DNA of 64,000 bases from positions 520,001-584,000 of the forward strand of contig JAIGNY010002044.1 of the NCBI GenBank assembly GCA_020152595.1, written 5' to 3'. Below the pieces are notes generated by a model, which was given only the letters and a program-made list of their open reading frames with translations, was not told the DNA's origin and made no database searches. Below, piece by piece: positions 19,830 to 29,833 of this stretch (position 1 is the first letter of the stretch; each line of letters opens with the position of its first letter). This stretch comes from Chiridota heheva. Its lineage: Eukaryota; Echinodermata; Holothuroidea; Apodida; Chiridotidae. Position numbers and translations under genes: made by a program.

Positions 19830-20708
19830 TTGCTGCTCCTCGTAAGTGGCCTTATAACCATCTTAGCAGCGTATTACACACTAGAGCAAGCCTTTTGTAA
19901 CCAAGAAGACAAAGACAAACTCAAAGAACTTCACGAATCCATCCAAGAGGAGAGGCGAAAGATAGAAAGACAAGGGTCCACCTTTGATAGCATGTCAGAG
20001 ATGCATACATTAATGGATTCCATTTCTATGGAAATGGTGCCATCAGCGGTGATGAGTAGAAATGATGGGGAAGATGACGCAGAGGAGACAACCATTTTTA
20101 TATCGGAAGCTTCAAGGGTGGATAGTGACAGGAACCGAGGGTTCACTCATGCAGAACTAGAGGTTCATGTTCATAGCGATCAACGATCAGACGACGATTT
20201 GATTCAGTCGATTGAAAGTGAGTTGGATGAGAAGCAAAACGCTGCAATATACCTAGATGTCAAAGTATTAAATTCATCGGAAAATATCTCTTTAATACAT
20301 GAAACTGGAGACAGAACAGCTCATAGATCTGATCTTTCGTTTCGTACGCCAAATGAAACAGATATATCATGTATTTCATCTAGTTCTTCAAAACAATCAA
20401 CTTCAGAAAGTATTAGTTCTGCGAGTAGCTCAGTGCTATCGGAATGTTTATATAATGATGCATCATGGGAAGACAAACCTTTATTAGGACAAGAGAATGA
20501 GACTTGGGGAACAACTCCGGCAGTCAGTACTCAGAAACATTTCATTAACTCGGAATCAAGTGCAATAAACTCAAACAGAAGCCCACGAACAAACTTTTTA
20601 GAGAACAAACACTTACCGTCAAGGAGTGCGGAAAACCTCGTGGAGGAATCATTAATTGAACGAGATTTGAATTCTCAAGACAATCTCGAGTTTAAAGAGA
20701 CAGTATAG
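19830..20708 (+). CDS. PCSK7: PCSK7-like convertase, terminal exon h (membrane anchor and long cytoplasmic tail)
   Basis: The acceptor is TTTCTTTGTAG and the exon is entered in phase 0. The first codons encode the hydrophobic LLLLVSGLITILAAYYTL, the single transmembrane helix, in the same place as in vertebrate PCSK7 (followed there also by YY.LE). About 270 cytosolic residues follow. A charged, possibly coiled-coil stretch spans residues 27-48 of this exon (KDKLKELHESIQEERRKIER). An acidic patch DGEDDAEE is near 79-86, a Ser-rich stretch at 183-204, and EDKPLL at 214-219 is a good ExxxLL dileucine sorting signal. The human tail is, from memory, only about 100 residues, so this tail is unusually long. 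It ends KETV at a TAG. No ATG is needed because the exon is internal to the message. A stable, open 292-codon frame supports real coding. Confidence 0.92.
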   Translation: MLLLVSGLITILAAYYTLEQAFCNQEDKDKLKELHESIQEERRKIERQGSTFDSMSEMHTLMDSISMEMVPSAVMSRNDGEDDAEETTIFISEASRVDSDRNRGFTHAELEVHVHSDQRSDDDLIQSIESELDEKQNAAIYLDVKVLNSSENISLIHETGDRTAHRSDLSFRTPNETDISCISSSSSKQSTSESISSASSSVLSECLYNDASWEDKPLLGQENETWGTTPAVSTQKHFINSESSAINSNRSPRTNFLENKHLPSRSAENLVEESLIERDLNSQDNLEFKETV

Positions 20709-21073
20709 CATATGGGGGGCATTGCTTTGAGATGAGGCCTTGTTTGATTTGAGTTTGTCTTCCCCAGGGGTTTAGGTGACTTCCCCATTGATTTACGTCT
20801 TTTCCTCAGGGGCTTACATCTCTTCCTCAGGGGCTTACGTCACTTCCCCATGGATTTACGTCACTTCCCGAGTGGTTAACATCAATTCCCCAGGGTTTTC
20901 TGATTGTAGGTTTATGTGTGGTGCACTTTTACAGGGTTAGGGTTGGTGTGCACTAATAAGTGAAAAAAGCCAATATGGATTGATCTATAAACTGGTGTGT
21001 GGTAGAAATGTCTGGTATCTCTTCCCTAAAAGCTTTTACTCTGTATACGCATGAATTAATCTCTATTAGGAAG
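20709..21073 (+). other. PCSK7: probable PCSK7 3' UTR
   Basis: It follows the stop codon directly. I saw no AATAAA in the first 1 kb; the first canonical one, near 21757, lies inside a repeat, so the true end is unresolved. It includes the minisatellite at 20757-20905. Confidence 0.5.
20757..20905 (+). repeat. degenerate minisatellite in the 3' flank of PCSK7
   Basis: The unit CTTCCTCAGGGGCTTACGTC or CTTCCCCATGGATTTACGTC is repeated about five times (period near 29 bp) in the presumed 3' UTR. Confidence 0.8.
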
Positions 21074-21154
21074 GAGCACTATGGTAAACTGGGAGTATTT
21101 GAGCACTATGGTAAACTGGGAGTATTTGAGCATTATGGTAAACTGGGAGTATTT
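21074..21154 (+). repeat. 27-bp tandem repeat, three units
   Basis: Three almost identical 27-bp units begin GAGCACTATGGTAAACTGGG; the third differs by one base (GAGCATTATGG). The unit length is a multiple of three, which creates a spurious open frame with HYGKLGVFE repeated. Confidence 0.95.
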
Positions 21155-21551
21155 TATACCCTTGTCAATGGCAGAGTACAGCTTGGTGCAACAAATGTTC
21201 ACTGAGAATCTTTTCTGAACATACGTTGTGAAGTGTGATATAGTGCAACGGGTATAGCATATGCATCCATGGGGTAAAAGGCTATGGGCATTATGAATTG
21301 AGTTTTTTCACCATGCTTCAAATTCCGAGTAACAATTAGAATAATGCATGTTCATTTTTTAATTTATGGCTGATTAATGTAAGTCTTGAGGTCTTTCGGA
21401 TGCATGTGAAACTATTGATGTATTTTGAGGGAGATAGTTTAAAATGTAATTGGAATATCATTTGTTGATAAAGATGATAATGTGTTACTCAATTTTCATT
21501 TGATAAAGAAGATAAAAAAGGTTAGGGAAGGCTCACAATTCCAATTGCCAA

Positions 21552-21890
21552 AATCAAGATGGGCCCAGTTACTCATAAAGAAATGGAATGAATTTTGATT
21601 TTAAAGTCTGTTTTCTTTGAAACGGAAACTTCTTTTCCTTGTAATATGCTGAATGAGAGTCATGAAATACAGGTATTCATAATTTTGCCAATAATGGTCA
21701 CTTATGGCTGTGACACACCGAACGCGATGCGACGAGCAACTTTTTAAACAAAATTGAATAAAACAAAGGAAAATAAACATTCAACCTCTTTGTTTTCAGA
21801 GAAGGATTGTCATCGTATGGCTATTCAGATGATAATTGAAAATTGATTGAAAGGGCGTTTCCACGCCCATTAAGGGAAGGCTCACAATTC
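21552..21890 (+). repeat. duplicated segment, partner of 23091-23257 plus 23826-23970
   Basis: It shares AATGGAATGAATTT, GAATGAGAGT, CATGAAATACAGGTATTCAT, AATTTTGCCAA, GGTCACTTATGG and GTGACACACCGAAC, then TTGAATAAAACAAAGGAAAA and the following 100 bases, with the 23.1-24.0 kb region. This copy has a single terminal word (CGAACGCGATGCGACGAGC) where the other has the 15-bp array. Confidence 0.85.
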
Positions 21891-22020
21891 TAACTGCCCA
21901 GACATGGCCAGAGATGTCATGCTTCAGTGCGTATATACTATGCACTTTTGTGTATATATGCATTGAAGCATGACATCACTGGCCATTTCTGGGCAGTTGG
22001 AATTGTGAGCCTTTCCTTAA
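21870..22020. mobile_element. near-perfect palindromic element flanked by TTAA
   Basis: Arms of about 68 bases begin TTAAGGGAAGGCTCACAATT and end AATTGTGAGCCTTTCCTTAA, with a loop near 21940-21955. GATGTCATGCTTCA in one arm mirrors TGAAGCATGACATC in the other. TTAA at both ends suggests a piggyBac-type target duplication. A fragment of one arm end (GGGAAGGCTCACAATTCCAA) is at 21526-21545. Confidence 0.82.
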
Positions 22021-22240
22021 AAAAACGTATGGGTATAAATAAGGCCAGGGTTGGCTATTCTCATGCAAAGTGTTGTGGTATAGGATTTTTATAAAAGAAT
22101 ATGCATTTACAACTCGGATTGCATATTTCTATGATTCTTCATATTTGAATATTTGACAAAGCTGCAAACAGCTTATTTTTCCAGCATTGGTAAAAAAAAT
22201 AATCCTGTTTTTGTTGTAATTTTTTATATAAGAATTTGTA

Positions 22241-22295
22241 ACAATCCGACGAATGTTACAGTCCGACGAATGTTACAGTCAGACGAATGTAATCT
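22241..22295 (+). repeat. 18-bp tandem repeat, three units
   Basis: CCGACGAATGTTACAGT occurs twice and is followed by CAGACGAATGTAAT, a third decayed unit. It is short and non-coding. Confidence 0.85.
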
Positions 22296-23090
22296 CTTAG
22301 TGTTTCTAGACCTTTACGACCAATCATAACATTCCTCGAGGTCATTCCAGGTCAAATTTGTGCAAGACATTCCTGGCTGTGTGATGTTCTGCTTGAAGTG
22401 GTTTTTTCTGTACCATCATATGTTTGACGTGACGACCGTTATCCATCATCATAATAGTTTTTGTTTTGGCCTGTAATACGTAGACACTGAAAGAAATTTT
22501 TTTCAAAGTATATTTTTTTCTGGATCCGAAAGAATGATTCCCCTGCAGCTTTTTCTGAAATTAAACCTTATAACTGGTTTGTGTTTGTCAACAAAAACAT
22601 TTGATGCAGATTTTGTTGCATTGATAGCAGAATCGCTTCACATGAAAAATGCTCTTTGGAAATTGTCAGCCATTTTATGGCGCGTAGAAATGTTTCATCA
22701 GCTGATATGGATTCGCCTAGTAACCGTGGTTACACAACTTTTACCAAATTTAATTTTAAACAGATATTCACTTCTAATGGAAGTGTAATTATTCTATTTC
22801 ATCGGATGATTTATCTTTTTTTGTTTTTTTAAAAATCAATATAGAATTATGACTTATGGATAGCTTTTTCCATCAAACTGCTAGTCTAAGAGAAGAAAGT
22901 TCACTATTGAAAGATATCTTGCATCAAGAATGTCGAATGTTTGAAAAGTAATTTGTCAGATTTTACGTAGAAAAATAACTACTGAAGACCTATGTATGGT
23001 AATGAACAATAGGGCGCATGGTGACTCGATTCAATCTCATAAGTAGGTATGACAATTCTGTTTTGATTTTGTCAAGTGCATTGTAACAAG
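22296..23090. other. no gene recognised
   Basis: AT-rich sequence. An 84-codon frame at 22534-22788 is hydrophobic but has no recognisable domain, no partner exon and no clear splice border. Confidence 0.4.
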
Positions 23091-23246
23091 ATCTAGATAG
23101 GCCCCAATTACTCATGAAGAAATGGAATGAATTTCAACTTTAAAAAGTATGTTTTCTTAAAAACAGAAACTTCTTCTCCATGAAATATTCTGAATGAGAG
23201 TGTCATGAAATACAGGTATTCATAATTTTGCCAAAGGTCACTTATG

Positions 23247-24182
23247 GGTGTGACACACCGAACGGTGTGTCACCGAACGGTGTGTCACCGAACGGTGTCA
23301 CCGAACGGTGTGTCACCGAATGGTGTGTCACCGAACGGTGTGTCACCGAACGGTGTGTCACCGAACGGTGTGTCACCGAACGGTGTGTCACCGAACGGTG
23401 TGTCACCGAACGGTGTGTCACCGAACGGTGTGTCACCGAACGGTGTGTCACCGAACGGTGTGTCACCGAACGGTGTGTCACCGAGCGGTGTGTCAACGGT
23501 GTGTCACGAGCGGTGTGTCAACGGTGTGTCAGCGGTGTGTCACCGAGCGGTGTGTCACCGACGGTGTGTCACCAACGGTGTGTCACGAGCGGTGTGTCAC
23601 GAAGCGGTGTGTCACGAAGCGGTGTGTCAAGCGGTGTGTCACCGAGCGGTGTGTCACGAGCGGTGTGTCACGAGCGGTGTGTCACGACGGAGTGTCACCG
23701 AACGGTGTGTCACCGAACGGTGTGTCACCGAACGGTGTGTCACCGAACGGTGTGTCACCGAACGGTGTGTCACCGAACGGTGTGTCACCGAACGGTGTGT
23801 CACCGAACGGTGTGTCACCAAACGGTTAGCAATGTTTAAAACAAAATTGAATAAAACAAAGGAAAATAAACATTCAACCTCTTTGTTTTCAGAGAAGGAT
23901 CGTCATCGCATGGTTATTCAGATGATAACTGAAAATTGATTGAAAGGACATTTCTACGCTCATTAAAGCAAAATTTGCATTGCGACAGAAAATTGCGCCC
24001 CACTAAAGCAAATTTCTCCACAATTTGAACAAAACAGCATTTCTAACAAATTTTCCAGTATCACCAGAAAGTCTCAATTGTAAACTTTATTGTGTGTAAG
24101 CAAAAAGTCAAAGCATCTTATAATATTTGTTTCCTGTATGATTTATATAAAAAAATCGCTCGCCATGTCGCGTTCGGTGTGT
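23247..24182 (+). mobile_element. MITE-like element with CGAACGCGACG ends, left end expanded into a minisatellite
   Basis: The right end reads AAAATCGCTCGCCATGTCGC then GTTCGGTGTGT. The left end reads GTGACACACCGAACG and continues into the 15-bp array at 23258-23826. The interior (TTGAATAAAACAAAGG, GATCGTCATCGCATGG, GAAAATTGATTGAAAGG, GACAGAAAATTGCGCCCCAC) matches the reverse complement of the compact copy at 42920-43264. No transposase frame is present. Confidence 0.85.
23258..23826 (+). repeat. 15-bp minisatellite CGAACGGTGTGTCAC
   Basis: About 40 units. The outer parts (23258-23480 and 23700-23820) are nearly perfect 15-mers, while the centre (23481-23700) has units of 10-16 bases such as GAGCGGTGTGTCA. 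The unit is a derivative of the element's own terminal repeat (GTGACACACCGAACG). Because 15 is divisible by three, several long frames run through it on both strands; they are artefacts. Confidence 0.97.
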
Positions 24183-24309
24183 AACGGCGTTTATGTCAAC
24201 TTAAGTCTATAAAATGTGCACAAATTCCTCATATAATTCACCCTTCATTCAGTAATTGCTAATAACTGTATGCTACCTCAGAAACCCTCAATATTGTGGA
24301 AGACCTCTG

Positions 24310-24630
24310 TTGTCTAGCGTTAGTAGCATTAGCTTGGCAAGTTAGATGTCCCGGGTTTAATTCCCTATGGGTCTTCATTACCTAGTGCTTCACATCTGGT
24401 TTATCAAACAGCCATGGATTTCTCTACATAGCCTTAGCTGTTGAGGTCCTGGGTTTGATTCCCAGTGGATCTTCATTCACCAGTGCTTCACACCTGGTTT
24501 ATCAAACAGCCCTGGACTTCTCACTATAGCCTTAGCTGTTGAGGTCCTGGGTTTGATACCTGGTGGTCTTCATTTACCAGTCATTCACATCTGTTTTAAC
24601 AAACAGCCATGGACATCTCCAGTTGTTGAG
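24310..24630 (+). repeat. 98-bp tandem array with pol III B-box-like motif
   Basis: Three units share TAGC.TTAGCTGTTGAGGTC, CTGGGTTTGATTCCCAGTGG, TCTTCATT(C)ACCAGTGCTTC and TATCAAACAGCCATGGA. The distance between the second and third AGCCTTAGCTG is 98 bp. GGGTTTGATTCCC is a B-box-like word and the first unit has GGGTTTAATTCCC. The unit looks like a tRNA-derived SINE head that has been tandemly multiplied. Confidence 0.8.
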
Positions 24631-25014
24631 AAAGGGATTAGAATACCAGAATCTCCTGGACTACCTACCTTTGTTGCGGATGAAATTTTAGCTGTTTTTG
24701 ACTAATAGTGGACTTGACTAATAGGCACTGGTGATAAATCTCTTAATTTCTTTAAGGATCAATCCTAATATCTCATTTCTTCAGGAATAATTCTTGTATA
24801 ATCAAAGGAAAATTTGAATCTATTCTTGGTAGAATTTTGTAGGTTAGAAAATTTTATTTTCAAAATTGAAAGAATTTGATGATATACTGTGAGTTTTTTC
24901 ATATCCTAAAAACTGAATTGGGGAGGGAGGATGTTTTAAAGTATTTATATTTCATTTCAATTTTTATCTAACTGAAATTATTGTGAATAGTTTGATATCT
25001 ATGCATGTGTAATC

Positions 25015-25575
25015 ATGATGATAAGGCTTAATGTCTGATGTTGGTGAGTAATCATGATTGATTGGGATGATTGATTATTATTGATCATAATGAGGATCAT
25101 GATTGATCATAATGAATAATCATGATTGATCACATTATTAATTATGAGCAATCATGATTGAGTAATTATGATTGATAATGAGCAATTACGATTGATCATA
25201 ATGAGTATTCATGATTGATAATTATGAATAATTAAACAAAATTGATAATAAGAAGTAATCATGATTGATCATAATGAGTAATTATGATTATCATAATGAG
25301 TAATCATTATTATTCATAGTGAGTGATTGTAATTGATTTTGGTGAGTAATCATGATAAATCATGATGAGTAATCTTGATTGATTATTAATGATACTGTAA
25401 TGGGTAATGATGATTGATCATAATGAGTAATCATGATTGATTATAATGAGTAATTACGGTTAATCGTAGTGATCAATCATTATTGACCATAGTGAGTGAT
25501 TGTAATTGATCTTGGTAAGTAATCATGATAGATTATAATGAGTAATCATGATTGATCATTTAAGCGATCAAAACT
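25015..25575. repeat. degenerate AT-rich minisatellite, TGATCATAATGAGTAATCATGAT
   Basis: Units around 22 bases, (A/T)TGAT(C/T)ATAATGAGTAATC, are repeated with many variants over about 560 bases. TGATCA is self-complementary, so both strands look alike. No coding frame. Confidence 0.88.
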
Positions 25576-27321
25576 GGTCATGATTTTTAAATGAGTAAAT
25601 CATGTTGAATTTTGTAATATATGCCTTAATTATCACAAATATTTTAATTTCATTGATTCCACCCAATTTTAGACTTTAGAAGTTAGCTATTTTTGTAGTA
25701 ATTTTTTAGTGAAATTTCCTACAAATATTTTGTGCTTATTAAGAGTAATTTTTAATTCAAAATGTATTCAATCTAGCTTTGTTTCATTTTCTCTCACGGG
25801 AGAGAAGGTCCATTGTTGATTTAAGTAAGTTTAAAAAATAATAATCATGCTGGTTATGTCTCGTATTTAAAAAGAACTGACAAACTCAAGTGTAACAACT
25901 AGAATATAAACATTTTAGATTAACGTAAACATTCAATGAAAAGACACACATCCATTATTATCTTTCCATCCTGTCATGTTATAAAAGGTCACAAATCAAT
26001 ATTGTATGATTTATGAATGCGTTGATTAATTCCAGAGCAAAATGTGAAATATTTTAAGCTCTTCAGCCAAAAACCTTTCTAGATATGAGTTAATGTTGTA
26101 GGTATGCCATTGGTATTGTGGTATATACCAGTGTTTTAATGAAATAAATTTATTAATTAATTAATTAAGATTTTGCTATAATTTATGCAAACTGTGGTGA
26201 TGTTTCCAAAGTTGCTGTATTGTATTTTTGTACTCCTTTCTAGCAATTTTATAATGTTAGCATTATTACTATGAAATTTGTCTATATTGTCCCTCTGAAT
26301 TAGTTTGTGAGATTAGTATATGGTTTGTTATTATCAGGTAACGTTGACCATGCTGACCAATATTTTAAAATGAATTTTACATCAGCATCAGATTCCTAAT
26401 TGAGGTGTCAATATGTATATTTTCATTAATGGTGTTTTTTAAAAGCTGCAGTGACAAACTCTGATTTGATGTGAGTCAGTGGAGCCAACAGCATGCAAGG
26501 ACAGAAACTTATCTCCCTTTGAATTTTAATTTAGCATTCCTTTGATGAAATGTTTGTCATGTTCTGTGTTGAAATTCAATAGAAAGTTATTTAAAATTCT
26601 TGAGAATGGCTGGTCAATTAAGTCCAGCAACTAGGAAATGAAATCACTGTAATTCTTGAAGATTATATTTTTTTTTGAAAATTAAGGTTATGAAAACACA
26701 AGAAAACTTGTGAAGATATTATCTTATTAAAGATTATGTCTGCTGATTGCAGATTGACTTTTTAAAGTAACTTCTTATTGCTTGAAAAAAGCTTTAAAAA
26801 AAAATTCTCAAGAGTGATGGCCAAAAATATTTATCAAACAGGAAATAAAATCACCTAAATTTTTGGAGATGTAAAGAATTGCAAAGTGGTTCCACAAGTA
26901 GTTTATCATTGCTTAGGTATCCCAGTCACAGAGGTGCCAGTTATTTTTCGTCCAACATGCTCCATTCTCTGCGGCTATTAATTAGTCTGTGATAAAAAGA
27001 TTCCATCAAATTTAAATAGTTCCATGAAGACTGCAAATTTCATAATTCTGCTACCAGCCATTTTGTAGGGAGAAACTAATGTGATGCTATTCAAATTCCA
27101 TGTTTGTTGGCAATACTTTAAGTTCCCTGTCCTTACATCCCATCCATCCATTTCCAAAGAATAAAAATCATTCCTTATTTGATATTTTTTCTTAAAAGTC
27201 AAGTCCTTTCGGTCTTTCACATACTGTATTTTCTTAGTGATAAAATGTGAATTCGTTAAGTGTTGTGTTTGGGTGCCAAAATTATTATCTTCCATTTGTG
27301 CTTCCTGGAAATATTTCAAAG
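25576..27321. other. no gene recognised
   Basis: AT-rich sequence with an (ATTA)n stretch near 26150-26168. A 113-codon minus-strand frame at 26978-27319 has no recognised domain and no splice context. Confidence 0.4.
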
Positions 27322-27348
27322 TTTTTTTTTTTTTTTTTTTTTTTTTTT
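27322..27348 (+). repeat. poly(T) run of 27
   Basis: Twenty-seven consecutive T residues follow TTTCAAAG. It could be the complement of a poly(A) tail of a minus-strand retroposon, but I saw no matching element boundary. Confidence 0.9.
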
Positions 27349-28330
27349 AAGTGTTTGAGTTTGATTCTGTGTTAATGTGAACAATTTAAGCTTATTTTTA
27401 ATTTATTTTATTATATTCTCTGCAAATCAGGTTTTTTATGCATCAATATGTTTAATGTTTTGGCAGGGAAAAAAGTTCATTTTTTTAGAGGAAAAGGGAA
27501 AAAAAGAATTTGATATGGCATGAAGGTACAGAAGTTTGTATTGACAGTCCGTGATCTGATAGGACTAACCATGCCTGGCTTAAATGAGCTTGCGGCCAAA
27601 ATGTGATGCCGTATTTTTCTCGAACACACTTTTTGTGCACGTGATGGTACAGAAAATCTTTGATACAAATGTTCAAATTAATCCTAATTATTTTTCATGA
27701 TTTTGAGTAATTTTTCAACGACACAAGTATAACAAATTATACATTTGATATTTCAAAATCTCCCTGACTTAGCAAAAGACACTCATCTTTGGGCCGAGAG
27801 CTTCTTGAACTTTCACATAACGGATATTATTGTATGCACATACTTGTTTTGTTTGAGATTCTGATTATTTGCGCAGCGTGAAAAAATGAATTTGCTTTTT
27901 GAAAAATGAGTTCTTAATTTCAAAGAGCCTTTAGCATGCATGATTTAAAGTAAGATTTCTTCATATCAGTGCATTAGGTATATGACCAGATATTTCATAT
28001 TTCATAGATGTATTCCAAACCTTCATTTTTAGAGACGAAAAATATTCTTACTGACATTTACTTGCATATTGTGCCGTCATGTGGATTAACAATTATTTTT
28101 AATTAATTACAATTATCTATCAAAAGAAAGATTTGAATTGGTCAGAAAAAAGCATATAAATAGCATGTTAGCTCTTGAAAAAGAGGTGGGGGGAAAAAAA
28201 AGAGGAAAAAAACACTTCATATCTATATGATCAATTTTAGCTGTTTACTCTGAAGATAATTCAACTGTCCCTTGCAGGATCAGGCGTTTTTTTTCAATTT
28301 ATTTTATGTTCTTTAAACATCCAGATCTTT
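27349..28330. other. no gene recognised
   Basis: AT-rich. Overlapping minus-strand frames near 27477-27676 are short and unsupported. An A-rich patch lies at 28190-28212. Confidence 0.4.
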
Positions 28331-28663
28331 CCTATCCCCTACCAGCACTATTTCCGACTTGTTCAAGACCAATCCTCCTTCCAACATTATCACCTTCCTC
28401 AGCAACAGCAACCTCTCCCACTTGATATAATCTTCCCACACCCTCTCCCTTTCCTATCTCACATTCTTCTCTCTCTCTCATTTTTACCACCTTTTCTTCT
28501 ACAACTTATTTTCTCTAAAATGTTCACTTCTCTCAATCCTTTCCTCCTTTTCCAATCATCTCTTTCCTAACCTTTACACCTAAAGTTTTTAACACCCTCT
28601 TGCCACATTTGACTCTGACTGTCACGGTGCCATTAAACCTCATCAAAGCAAAGCAAACCATGA
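28331..28663 (+). mobile_element. LINE 3' end, family 2
   Basis: A C/T-rich 3' UTR with CTACCAGCACTATTTCC and TCTCTCATTTTTACCACC leads to CACATTTGACTCTGACTGTC, ACGGTGCCATTAAACCTC and a CAAAGCAAAGCAAACC tail. It is directly followed by a family B foldback element. Confidence 0.7.
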
Positions 28664-29185
28664 ATAAAGTCTGACATAATCCTTGTTTTATATGATAGAA
28701 ATAAAAATAACAAATCTTCTGACCAAGTTTCAGAACTCCGAAGAAATCTAACACATTTTTTGTAATTATTAAAAACTTTATTGCTACTACTAAATTGTAC
28801 CATAGGAGCTGCCATTTTTATTTTAAAACATGCAGAATATGATGTCATCAGCCCAGCAGGATGTTGGAATGCTTTGTATTTCTTATAATCTACCTCAAGT
28901 TTTCTAGCTCATGAAAATGTCAAAACATGCTGTTAAAACTTTGTCATATAATATAAAATAATACATTACATTCCTTGGTCTCTGTTGGGGAAATAATGTC
29001 ATCATTCACAAGATTTCAATACAGAATTGAGCAAAATGGCAGCCTCCATGTGTTGACTTTAAAGATGGATAACTTGAGATAGGAATGAGATTTTGACTTG
29101 CTATTTTCGGTAGTTGGTTTAGTTTGTATAGATTTTAATCCTCTATCATAAGAAATAAGGCTTATATCAGACTTTGTCTACTTTA
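28664..29185 (+). mobile_element. 540-bp foldback element, family B copy 2
   Basis: It starts TAAAGTCTGACATAATCC and ends near CAGACTTTGTCTACTTTAA. The left outermost AAGGAGACA is missing, apparently replaced by the preceding LINE tail. Interior words match 7396-7933 and 32862-33593 (GGAGCTGCC, GATGTCATCAGCCCAGCAGG, GGCAGCCTCCATGTG). Confidence 0.83.
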
Positions 29186-29190
29186 AGCAC

Positions 29191-29343
29191 AGCTCTTCAG
29201 AAAGCTTACAGCAGTAAATGATTTTACACACTGTTACTGACTTACAGTTTGGTGATAACTCTTTGAGCATAACTCTTCAGAAAGCTTACAGCAGTAAATG
29301 ATTTTACCTGCTGAAACTGACTTACAGTTTGGTGATAACTCCT
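29191..29343 (+). repeat. 80-bp direct duplication
   Basis: Two copies about 80 bp apart share CTCTTCAGAAAGCTTACAGC, AGTAAATGATTTTAC and GACTTACAGTTTGGTGATAA. They abut the right end of the family B element. Confidence 0.92.
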
Positions 29344-29833
29344 TAGTTTAAATATTATTTTAGAAAAGGAGTTAATTTGAGCATTTAGAAAATAGTAATA
29401 AAGTATGCCTTTAATATTCATAGGTACCTTATTGATATCTCAATATTACAATATCTGAAATGTCAGAGAAACCTTACAAAGTTGACAATGTAGTGATTTT
29501 ATAATTCGAAGGAATGTGTGTACCTTTTATTTTTAAAATTCTTTTAAAATTTAGTCACTACTTTTGATGGTAGTTGCTATTTTTCAAAGAAAATTTTGAG
29601 AAATTAAATTTCCTCAATATTTACAAAATAGTTGTACTTAATTCGGTGTGTCTTACTATTCATGTTGGAAGCACTGGTCAAATATAGCATACTCTTTCTG
29701 CAGATGTTTTGATTTAGTGGAAAGATAAGTAATGCTTGCGATGTCTCGTATTGAAGGATAATGTTGAAAATAATTTTTTACTTTCAATTGTCCGCCATGT
29801 TTTTATCGTATCATATCATGTTTGTGCCTTTAG
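29344..29833. other. no gene recognised
   Basis: AT-rich sequence that ends in a pyrimidine-leaning stretch and TTTGTGCCTTTAG, a plausible splice acceptor for the candidate exon at 29834. Confidence 0.4.

Noticed and set aside
21074..21154. Regular direct repeats considered as a CRISPR array or protein repeat.
   Set aside because: There are no unique spacers, the units are contiguous, and the host is an animal genome. The frame through them starts and ends in non-coding flank.
23228..23939. Overlapping open frames of 84-231 codons on both strands with repeated VTERC, VSPNG or VTHRS peptides.
   Set aside because: They are the three readings of a 15-bp minisatellite. A unit length divisible by three keeps all frames open; there is no coding signal outside the array.
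26978..27319. 113-codon minus-strand frame as a gene.
   Set aside because: No conserved motif, no splice context, and it ends at the poly(T) run; the length is within what AT-rich sequence gives by chance.
27322..27348. Poly(T) run as the tail of a minus-strand retrogene.
   Set aside because: No retrogene body, target duplication or repeat boundary could be seen beside it.
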